A program made the position numbers and the translations under genes. A model generated the notes under the pieces. It did not search any database. It was not told where the DNA came from and was given only the letters and a program-made list of their open reading frames with translations. From Paracoccaceae bacterium (lineage in GTDB: Bacteria > Pseudomonadota > Alphaproteobacteria > Rhodobacterales > Rhodobacteraceae): a DNA stretch of 64,000 nucleotides. Of this stretch, positions 37,771 to 44,712 are shown piece by piece. Each line of letters opens with the position of its first letter. Position 1 is the stretch's first letter. The stretch lies in NCBI GenBank assembly GCA_947476475.1, contig CANJQT010000001.1, positions 67,570 to 131,569 on the forward strand, given 5' to 3'.

Positions 37771-38082
37771 ATGCAGACCCATCGCGCCAAACGGGTTGAA
37801 ATCATCATCGAACTGCCGATGGAACGGCGACTGACCGATGCTCTGACAGCGGCGGGGGTGACCGGCTTCACCGTCTTGCCGGTGTTGGGCGGGTCGGGCC
37901 GGTCCGGCCGTTGGAGCCGTGAAGGACAGGTGTCGGCGGCGGTTGGCATGGTGGCGGTCATCTGCATCGTGCGGCCTGACAAGGTGGACGGCCTTCTAGA
38001 GGCCGCCTTCCGGGTTCTGGAAAAGCATATCGGCGTGGTCAGCGTAAGCGATTGCGACGTGCTGAGGGCGGAACGGTTCTGA
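37771..38082 (+). CDS. sbtB: PII-like regulator SbtB
   Basis: 103 aa with a ferredoxin-like PII fold pattern: KRVEIIIELPMERRLTDALT, then GVTGFTVLPVLGGSGRSGRW (T-loop region), and the closing VSVSDCDVL. SbtB binds adenine nucleotides and controls SbtA. The C-terminal CGPxGC-type redox loop of some cyanobacterial SbtB is absent; the protein ends RAERF. The GGAGG ribosome site lies within the end of sbtA, so the pair is coupled. Confidence 0.82.
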   Translation: MQTHRAKRVEIIIELPMERRLTDALTAAGVTGFTVLPVLGGSGRSGRWSREGQVSAAVGMVAVICIVRPDKVDGLLEAAFRVLEKHIGVVSVSDCDVLRAERF

Positions 38083-38188
38083 AGAGCCAGCCACCGCGAA
38101 GCCCAGTGCAGCAGCCTTAGAAAGAACGTGAAAAACCGTGATGGCCGCATCGTGATACCCTGCGCCGATCCAGCACAGAAAAAACATC

Positions 38189-38674
38189 ATGATAGGATTC
38201 CCAAAACGCGCAGGGTTTCTGGTGCTGATGCTTGCTCTGGCCGCCAGTCCGGGCCTGACAGCAAGCGGTGGTGGCAGCGGTGATGGCAGCACGTCGGGCA
38301 ACAGCCAGAAAAATGCCGCCGTGGCGACCCATGCCGACGCACAGCCGCTGGTGGATCAGGGCAAATATCGCAAGGCGCTTAAAGTCTTGCAGGCTATGAC
38401 CAGAGCCAACCCTTCGGACGCGGATGCCTGGAACCTGATGGGCTGTTCCAGCCGCAAGCTGTAGAAGTACGATGACGCTTCGGTCTATTATGCCAAGGCG
38501 CTGAAACTTGATCTCAAGTATCTGGGCGCGTTGGAATATCAGGGCGAACTTTTCCTTGAAACAGGGTCTTACGATCAGGCCAAGGCGAATCTTAGGCTTC
38601 TGAAAGTATCTTGCGGCACTTGCGAGCAATGTTCGCAACTGAAAACCGCTCTGAGCGCCGCGGGGCAGAGCTGA
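38189..38674 (+). pseudogene. TPR-repeat secreted protein interrupted by an in-frame TAG
   Basis: A signal peptide (MIGFPKRAGFLVLMLALAAS..., about 25 residues) precedes a Gly/Ser-rich linker and TPR-like repeats (YRKALKVLQAMTRANPSDAD). The frame meets TAG at 38462-38464 and then continues without shift as KYDDASVYYAKALKLDLKYL and ETGSYDQAKANLRLLKVSCG, ending at 38674. The TAG sits where Gln or Glu would be expected in the repeat. The intact protein would be 161 aa. Either a recent nonsense mutation, a sequencing error, or read-through. The product may be a small periplasmic scaffold. Confidence 0.75.
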
Positions 38675-38675
38675 C

Positions 38676-38706
38676 AAAAAGGGCGGCCCGCTGGGGCCGC
38701 CTTTCT
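38676..38706. terminator. Bidirectional rho-independent terminator
   Basis: A perfect 8-bp stem GGCGGCCC / GGGCCGCC with 4-base loop GCTG (38682-38701) has AAAAA on its left and TTTCT on its right. It can therefore end the TPR transcript (plus) and, more strongly with T5, the asd transcript (minus). Confidence 0.85.
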
Positions 38707-38726
38707 GAATAGCCAAAAGGGCGCGT

Positions 38727-39749
38727 TCAGCCCTTCTTTAGGCAGCGGCTTCCCAGAAGTTCGGCGATCTGCACGGCGTTCAGTGCCGCACCCTTGCGCA
38801 AGTTGTCGCTGACACACCACAGGTTAAGCCCGTTGTCGATGGTGCTGTCCTGACGCACACGCGAAACATAGGTCGCATATTCGCCGACGCACTCGACCGG
38901 GGTGATGTAACCCCCGTTCTCGCGCTTGTCGATCAGCATCACGCCAGGTGCTTCGCGCAGGATGTCCTGCGCCTCTTCCCAATCCAGGAATTCTTCCGTC
39001 TCGATGTTGATCGCCTCGGAATGGCCGACGAACACGGGAACGCGCACGCAGGTCGCGGTGACCTTGATCGACTTATCAAGGATCTTCTTCGTCTCTGCCA
39101 CCATCTTCCATTCTTCCTTGGTCGAACCATCATCCAGGAAAACGTCGATATGCGGGATCACGTTGAAGGCGATCTGCTTGGTGAATTTCTTAGGCGCGCG
39201 CTCCTGACCCGGCACATAGATGCCCTTGGTCTGGTCCCACAGCTCGTCAATGCCTTCCTTGCCGGCACCTGAAACCGACTGATAGGTCGCCACCACAACG
39301 CGCTTGATCTTGGCGCGGTCGTGCAGCGGCTTCAGTGCCACCACCATCTGCGCGGTCGAACAGTTCGGGTTGGCGATGATGTTCTTTTTCTTATAGCCGT
39401 CGATTGCGTCGGCATTCACTTCCGGGACGATCAGCGGCACATCGGCGTCATAGCGGTACAGCGACGAATTATCGATGACCACGCAGCCTGCGGCCGCCGC
39501 CTTTGGCGCATAGATCTTCGTCGCGTCGGATCCCACGGCGAACAAGGCAATGTCCCAGCTGGTGAAATCGAATTTGTCCAGATCCTGGGTCTTGAGTGTC
39601 TTGTCGCCAAAGCTGACTTCGGTGCCAAGCGACTTGCGGCTGGCAAGCGCGGCGATTTCATCCACCGGGAACTCACGCTCCGCGAGGATATTCAGCATTT
39701 CACGGCCCACATTCCCCGTGGCGCCGGCGACAACGACCTTGTAGCCCAT
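38727..39749 (-). CDS. asd: Aspartate-semialdehyde dehydrogenase
   Basis: Reduces aspartyl phosphate to aspartate semialdehyde for lysine, threonine and methionine synthesis; 340 aa. NADP motif VVAGATGNVGREMLN at the N-terminus, catalytic Cys in NPNCSTAQMVVAL, and substrate-binding segments SVSGAGKEGIDEL and RVPVFVGHSEAINIETEE. ATG 39749 follows GGAGA. Followed by a strong bidirectional terminator. Confidence 0.97.
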   Translation of the reverse strand: MGYKVVVAGATGNVGREMLNILAEREFPVDEIAALASRKSLGTEVSFGDKTLKTQDLDKFDFTSWDIALFAVGSDATKIYAPKAAAAGCVVIDNSSLYRYDADVPLIVPEVNADAIDGYKKKNIIANPNCSTAQMVVALKPLHDRAKIKRVVVATYQSVSGAGKEGIDELWDQTKGIYVPGQERAPKKFTKQIAFNVIPHIDVFLDDGSTKEEWKMVAETKKILDKSIKVTATCVRVPVFVGHSEAINIETEEFLDWEEAQDILREAPGVMLIDKRENGGYITPVECVGEYATYVSRVRQDSTIDNGLNLWCVSDNLRKGAALNAVQIAELLGSRCLKKG

Positions 39750-39881
39750 CTGGGGGTCTCCTCTTTCATCGGACGAGGTCCAATATCGTATCGCACCGGG
39801 CAATAAAAGCGAAAGATGCGGCGCTGCGGCATTTGGGAAATTGCCTGTGGCGCACGCGCGCGCATCAAATCTTTCTGGGGC

Positions 39882-41063
39882 TTAGCGGGCCTCGTCGCGG
39901 CTGAACAGATAGATCACCAGTCCGGCGACCAATGGCAACAGAAAGAACAGGAACAAAGAACCGAACGTATGGCCGGGCTGCACGGGATCTTGCAGCGCGC
40001 GGTAGACCGGCCGCGAGGCAAACTGCATGATGCCCGCCCCGCCGATAGAGAACATGTTGATGAAGCTGACCCCGCGCCCAATCAGATGCGGCGGCAGAAA
40101 GCTGCGCCCATGTGCCATGATCGCCGGATAGCTGGCCCCGAAGAACCCGTGCGCCGCCAACAGCGTGGCCGACGACCAGAAACCCGGCTGCGGAACCGCG
40201 ACCAGCGCAGCAAGGCTTGCCGCGGACAGCGCCACACAGCCCGCCACACCCCATTTGCGCGACCCGGTGATCCGGTCGATCGGTCCCAGCAAAAAGTTTC
40301 CGGCAACCATCGCCAGCCCCATCAGCAGCGTCGCTTGACCGATCCCGGCGGCATTGGCGCCGTACACATCGTGCAGGTATGGCCCGGCCCACAGCCCGCG
40401 GATGACCGCCGCCGGGGCATAGGCCACCAGCATCAGCGCCAGCACCGGCCATAGCGCCCGCAGGGCCAGAAGTTCGGCAAAACTGCCGGTTTCGGCGCCA
40501 TTTGCTGTTGTACGCTCGGGGTCGCGCACGAACAGGGCCAAGGCCCCGGCCACAAGCAGGGTCAGCGCTGCAAGCCCCCAAAGTGTCGGACGCCAGCCTG
40601 CGGCTTCGATCAGCCAGGCCAGCGGTGTGGCCCCGGCGATATTGCCAAGCGATCCCACCCCCACCATCACACCCGCAAGCGTGCCGAATTTCGCCGGCGA
40701 AAAGCTGCGGGCAAAGATGAAATAGGCTGCCATCAACACCGGCGAACAGCCGATCCCGATCAGCACCATCGCCAGATGCAGCGTCATCGGCCCCTGTGCC
40801 GCAGCAAAGATTGCCGCCCCGCCACCGCCGCCAACCGCCAGCAGCGCCGCTGCGGTGCGCCGCGGCCCAAAACGGTCCAGTCCGGTTCCGACCGCAAGCT
40901 GCATCAGCGCGAAGGATACGAAAAACAGCCCCGACGACACCGCCAGATCATCCGGCCCGGCGCCGATCTCGACCCCCAGCACCGGGGTCAGAACCGCCAG
41001 AAACGCCCGGTAAAACTGGCTGAGCACATAGGCCGCCAACAAAAACAACATTCCAAGGCGCAT
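39882..41063 (-). CDS. Major facilitator superfamily transporter
   Basis: 393 aa with about twelve hydrophobic segments. MFS motif A-like GLDRFGPRRTAAALL follows the second segment, and FGTLAGVMVGVGSLGNIAG is in the fifth. Substrate unknown. I start at ATG 41063 (MRLGMLFLLAAYVLSQFYRA), with GAGAG upstream; the longer frame adds an unlikely 90-residue basic extension. It is upstream of asd on the same strand but separated by 132 bases. Confidence 0.86.
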   Translation of the reverse strand: MRLGMLFLLAAYVLSQFYRAFLAVLTPVLGVEIGAGPDDLAVSSGLFFVSFALMQLAVGTGLDRFGPRRTAAALLAVGGGGGAAIFAAAQGPMTLHLAMVLIGIGCSPVLMAAYFIFARSFSPAKFGTLAGVMVGVGSLGNIAGATPLAWLIEAAGWRPTLWGLAALTLLVAGALALFVRDPERTTANGAETGSFAELLALRALWPVLALMLVAYAPAAVIRGLWAGPYLHDVYGANAAGIGQATLLMGLAMVAGNFLLGPIDRITGSRKWGVAGCVALSAASLAALVAVPQPGFWSSATLLAAHGFFGASYPAIMAHGRSFLPPHLIGRGVSFINMFSIGGAGIMQFASRPVYRALQDPVQPGHTFGSLFLFFLLPLVAGLVIYLFSRDEAR

Positions 41064-41233
41064 TCCGGCTCTCGTGTGCAAGGTGCGCGCACCCTGCGTC
41101 AGGCAGCAGGCAGGAACAAGGGCAGGGCTGACCTGGTTCCATGAAAAGTCGGAAACTGCCGGCGGACCAAAGCCGTCAGCCCGTCCGGCGGCTGGTTTGC
41201 GCTGCATTTGTCCAGGATACGGAGGTTTTGCGC

Positions 41234-41269
41234 ATGAACCACCTTTCCTTCCCCAGGGATTTGCGCTGA
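41234..41269 (+). other. Possible 11-codon leader frame before the kinase gene
   Basis: ATG AAC CAC... encodes MNHLSFPRDLR and stops; GGAGG lies eight bases before it. It ends 30 bases before the kinase start. Could be a regulatory leader peptide or chance. Confidence 0.25.
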
Positions 41270-41299
41270 AACAGGCCGACGGATCACCGAAGGCCCAGA

Positions 41300-42337
41300 A
41301 TGACCGACACCCCTTCAACCGTGGGCGCGCTTCTTGTTTCAACCCCGCCCGAGTTTTCCGAAAGCGCTGTGGCAGGCATGGCGCGCAAGCATTTTGGGCG
41401 CGAGGGGCAACTCAGGCGGCTGACCTCGGAACGCGATCTGAATTTCCAGCTTTCGGCCGCCAGTGGAGAAAGCCATGTGCTGAAGATCGCCAATCTGGCC
41501 GAGCCGATCGAAAGCACACATTTCCAGACCGAGGCGCTTTTGCATCTGGCACGCGCTGCCCCCGAACTGCCCGTGCCCCGCGTCGTCCGCACCCTGACCG
41601 GGGCGACCGAGGCGACCCTGCCGGAAGGCAATATCCTGCGGCTTTTGACCTTTCTGGAAGGCGAGCCTCTGCACCGTGCCCAGTCCAGCGCCGCGCAAAG
41701 CCGCTCGATGGCCGGCATCGGGGCCACGCTGGCGCGGGCCTTGCGCGGCTTTGACCATCCCGCAGCCGACCATGATCTTTTGTGGGACATCAAGCAGGCT
41801 TCCCGCCTGCGCGCCTTGCTGCCTGCCATGACCGACAAGGACCTGCGCAGCCTGATTTCGGCGCGCCTTGACCTGTTCGAAATGCGTGTGAGCCCTGCCT
41901 TGCCTGCCTTGCGCTGGCAGGTGGTCCACAACGACCTTAACCCCCACAACGTGCTGGTCGATCCCGCCGATCACGCCCGCGTTTCCGGCATTCTCGACTT
42001 TGGCGACATGGTGCGCACACCGCTGATCTGCGATGTGGCAGTGACCGCGTCTTACCAGGTCGACGCGGCCGACCCATTGGCCTCGCTGGTCAACTTCGCC
42101 GGGGCTTGGCACGCCGCTGACCCGCTGGAGGAGGCCGAGCTTGATCTGCTGTTCGATCTGGTCGCCACCCGGATGATCACGACCATCGCCATCGCGGGTT
42201 GGCGCGCCGCCCGCTACCCGGAAAATGCCCCCTATATCCTGCGCAACGTTCCCCGGGCGCTGGCCGGGTTTCAGGCCTTCGAACGCCTGTCGCCTGCTGA
42301 AGTCCGCCGCGAGCTTGCCGCAGCCTGTCCCCCGTGA
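41300..42337 (+). CDS. Aminoglycoside-phosphotransferase-fold kinase (hydroxylysine-kinase-like)
   Basis: APH/ChoK-family small-molecule kinase, 345 aa. Brenner motif VVHNDLNPHNVLVD near residues 214-227 and the metal-binding SGILDFGDM follow a typical N-lobe (ILRLLTFLEGEPLH). It resembles the AGPHD1 hydroxylysine kinase group. Its stop lies 10 bases before a class III aminotransferase gene of the AGXT2L type. In animals such kinase and phospho-lyase pairs degrade hydroxylysine or phosphoethanolamine, so a kinase plus phospho-lyase route for an amino alcohol is likely. Confidence 0.82.
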   Translation: MTDTPSTVGALLVSTPPEFSESAVAGMARKHFGREGQLRRLTSERDLNFQLSAASGESHVLKIANLAEPIESTHFQTEALLHLARAAPELPVPRVVRTLTGATEATLPEGNILRLLTFLEGEPLHRAQSSAAQSRSMAGIGATLARALRGFDHPAADHDLLWDIKQASRLRALLPAMTDKDLRSLISARLDLFEMRVSPALPALRWQVVHNDLNPHNVLVDPADHARVSGILDFGDMVRTPLICDVAVTASYQVDAADPLASLVNFAGAWHAADPLEEAELDLLFDLVATRMITTIAIAGWRAARYPENAPYILRNVPRALAGFQAFERLSPAEVRRELAAACPP

Positions 42338-42347
42338 AGGATCCGAC

Positions 42348-43676
42348 ATGAAACCCAAGGACTCCATGGTCAACGCCTTCGTGCCCGGGGCCGCGATGCT
42401 TTCGCCTGAAGATGCGGCGCTGGTCGCCCGCCGCGAGGCCGCCCTTGGCCCCGCCTACCGGCTTTTCTACGCCAACCCCGTGCATTTGGTGCGCGGCGAA
42501 GGTGTCTGGCTTTATGACAAGGACGGCAACGCCTATCTTGATACCTATAACAACGTGGCATCGATCGGCCATTGCCACCCGCATGTGGTGGCGGCCACGG
42601 CGCGCCAGTCGGCGATCCTGTCCAGCCATACGCGCTATCTGCATGAAGGTGTGCTCGACTATGCCGAAAAGCTGCTTGCAACGTTCCCGGCCCCGCTTTC
42701 GCATGTGATGTTCACCTGCACTGGTTCCGAGGCGAACGATCTGGCGATGCGTATCGCCCGTGAACACACCAGCGGCACAGGCATCATCGTCAGCGAAAAT
42801 GCCTATCACGGGGTGACAGCGGGGGTGGCCGAATTTTCGCCCGCGCTTGGCCCCGGCGTGCCGCTTGGCGTGCATGTGCGCGCCGTTCCCGCCCCCGACC
42901 CCCACCGCGCGGCCGCAGGGGATGTGGCGGCCAGCTTCACCGCAGCCGTGCAGGCTGCCATCGACGATCTGATCCGCCACGGCATCAGACCCGCGGCCCT
43001 GATCGTCGATACGGTCTTTTCCTCGGACGGGGTCTTTTGCGATCCGCCGGGCTTCCTGAAAGGTGCTGTCGCGGGCATCCGCGCCGCCGGCGGCCTGTTC
43101 ATCGCCGATGAGGTCCAGCCCGGCTTTGGCCGCACCGGCGATGCAATGTGGGGCTTTCAACGGCACGGGATCGTGCCCGACATGGCCTCGCTCGGCAAAC
43201 CGATGGGCAATGGCTATCCGGTGGCGGGTTTGGTGCTGCGCCCCGAGGTGGTGGCCGAGTTCGGCGCAAAGGGGCGTTACTTCAACACCTTCGGCGGTAA
43301 TGGCACGGCGGTCGCCACCGCGATGGCAGTGCTAGAGGTGGTCGAGGGCGAGGGGCTTCAGGCCAATGCCGCCGCCGTAGGCCGTTATTTCCGCGACGGG
43401 CTGCGCGATCTGGCCACCCGCCACGAGGCCATCGGCGACGTGCGCGGCGCGGGCCTATTCCTTGGGGTCGAACTGGTCAGCGACCGCGCAGCGATGACGC
43501 CCGACGCCGCCCGCACCGCCCGAATCGTCAACGCCCTGCGCGAGGCACGCATCCTGATCAGCGCCACCGGCCCGCGCGCCAATATCCTGAAGATCCGCCC
43601 GCCGCTGGTCTTTTCCCACGCCAATGTCGATCTGTTCATCGACCGGCTGGATCAGGTGATGCAGGCCGAACGCTGA
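42348..43676 (+). CDS. Class III PLP enzyme, aminotransferase or amino-alcohol-phosphate phospho-lyase
   Basis: 442 aa. The PLP lysine lies in ASLGKPMGNGYPVAG, with upstream IADEVQPGFGRTG (PLP aspartate) and FTCTGSEANDLAMRIAR. The GKPMGNG form is typical of AGXT2L1/AGXT2L2 ethanolamine-phosphate and phosphohydroxylysine phospho-lyases. Together with the APH-type kinase directly upstream this supports a phospho-lyase: ATP-dependent phosphorylation, then elimination of ammonia and phosphate to an aldehyde. The substrate is inferred, not proven; a plain omega-transaminase remains possible. Confidence 0.85.
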   Translation: MKPKDSMVNAFVPGAAMLSPEDAALVARREAALGPAYRLFYANPVHLVRGEGVWLYDKDGNAYLDTYNNVASIGHCHPHVVAATARQSAILSSHTRYLHEGVLDYAEKLLATFPAPLSHVMFTCTGSEANDLAMRIAREHTSGTGIIVSENAYHGVTAGVAEFSPALGPGVPLGVHVRAVPAPDPHRAAAGDVAASFTAAVQAAIDDLIRHGIRPAALIVDTVFSSDGVFCDPPGFLKGAVAGIRAAGGLFIADEVQPGFGRTGDAMWGFQRHGIVPDMASLGKPMGNGYPVAGLVLRPEVVAEFGAKGRYFNTFGGNGTAVATAMAVLEVVEGEGLQANAAAVGRYFRDGLRDLATRHEAIGDVRGAGLFLGVELVSDRAAMTPDAARTARIVNALREARILISATGPRANILKIRPPLVFSHANVDLFIDRLDQVMQAER

Positions 43677-43754
43677 TCGGGGCGAGGGGCTATCGCGAAG
43701 ACACCACGGTGGGGCTTCTGCCGACTTGGCAGGCTTCTCGCGCTGACCCAAGGT

Positions 43755-43768
43755 ATCGTTGCAACGAT
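43755..43768. promoter_or_regulatory. Perfect 14-bp palindrome in a convergent intergenic gap
   Basis: ATCGTTGCAACGAT is a perfect palindrome 78 bases after the phospho-lyase gene and 35 bases from the end of the convergent DUF924 gene. It looks like a protein-binding site but is oddly placed between gene ends. Confidence 0.35.
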
Positions 43769-43802
43769 GCCCCGACGGCAACCAGATGCCCATGGTCGCT
43801 GG

Positions 43803-44453
43803 CTACTTCAGCGCCGCACTCAAGTCCGTCTGGTGCGGGAATTGGCCCTTGGCAATATAGTCCATTTCTTCTGCCGTCGACGTTCGGCCAAGAACCGCAT
43901 TGCGGTGGGGGTGGCGCCCGAATTCGGCAATGACTGCACGTTGCAGCCTCGGCTGCCGGGCAGCGAACGCATAGGCTTGCCTCAGATTGTCCGGTGCTTC
44001 TTTCGCGAGTTGGTCTGCGATCATGACGGCGCGATCAAGATTGGCCAGATGGTTCGGGCATTCGCAATGCTCCAGCGGCAGCTTGAAGGCCGATTTTTGC
44101 CAGACATTTTCAAGCGCCTCGAAATGCCCGTTTTCCAGACCTTCAATGCAAAGGGCGAGCGCCTTGGGGTCTTGGGAATAGGCCCCCGCACTTCCAGCCC
44201 AGACGGTTCTGGGAAATTGGTCAAGAAGGATGATCAGCGCAAGTCGCCCATGCGGCGTTTCAGCCCAACGATCAAACTCGCCAAGCGCGGCGCGCTCTGT
44301 CACTTCGGAATATCTTGCAAGAATTTCGCCATTGGCCCCACCCCGCATCCGCCATGTCCAAAGGTCCATATGGCGTTTCGGTTCCGGACTGGGGCCATCG
44401 GGGAACCAAAAAGTGATGATTTCCTGCGGTTTGGTTACGGGTTGGTCCGCCAT
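43803..44453 (-). CDS. DUF924 family protein
   Basis: 216 aa with the DUF924 features ITFWFPDGPSPEPKRHMDLW near the start, RLALIILLDQFPRTVWAGSA in the middle and FAARQPRLQRAVIAEFGRHPHRNAVLGR near the end. The helical (TPR-like) family has no established function. Start ATG 44453 is supported by GGGGGAAAG upstream. Convergent with the phospho-lyase gene and divergent from the following catabolic operon. Confidence 0.9.
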   Translation of the reverse strand: MADQPVTKPQEIITFWFPDGPSPEPKRHMDLWTWRMRGGANGEILARYSEVTERAALGEFDRWAETPHGRLALIILLDQFPRTVWAGSAGAYSQDPKALALCIEGLENGHFEALENVWQKSAFKLPLEHCECPNHLANLDRAVMIADQLAKEAPDNLRQAYAFAARQPRLQRAVIAEFGRHPHRNAVLGRTSTAEEMDYIAKGQFPHQTDLSAALK

Positions 44454-44657
44454 TATTCTTTCCCCCAGAAGAGCCAGAAGTTTGACCGCCACGTTTTCAC
44501 TTTCAACCGCATCGTAAGCACAGCCAGGTCGCAAATCGAAAGCAAACGGACAGGCTGCGTTCAAAGGGCCAGATGGCTGTGGGTCGGTTTGGATTGCCAC
44601 GCGTTATCCATCGGCGACAGGCTTTCAGGATGCTCCCAGCCACCATCCCGATCCCCA

Positions 44658-44687
44658 TTGACTGCCGCTCGGAAATCGTCTTACTAT
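44658..44687 (+). promoter_or_regulatory. Promoter of the 44.7-57.6 kb catabolic operon
   Basis: TTGACT at 44658-44663 and TACTAT at 44682-44687 (18-base spacer; TTACTA gives 17) lie 25 bases before the first start codon. The -10 is inside a TetR-like palindrome. Confidence 0.6.
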
Positions 44688-44703
44688 ACAACCGTTCAGT
44701 AAG
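44680..44703. promoter_or_regulatory. TetR-type operator candidate overlapping the -10 element
   Basis: A 24-base imperfect palindrome with perfect 6-bp arms CTTACT / AGTAAG and an inner AC...GT match (ACAACCGT). It covers the -10 box and runs into the AAGGAGG ribosome site, so a bound repressor would block transcription. The TetR gene at 55749 in the same operon is the likely ligand. Confidence 0.6.
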
Positions 44704-44712
44704 GAGGCGGCG

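Noticed and set aside
38462..38464. TAG as a pyrrolysine or amber-coded residue in the TPR gene
   Set aside because: No pyrrolysine genes are seen in the window and TPR proteins have no known use for it. A nonsense change or sequencing error is simpler.
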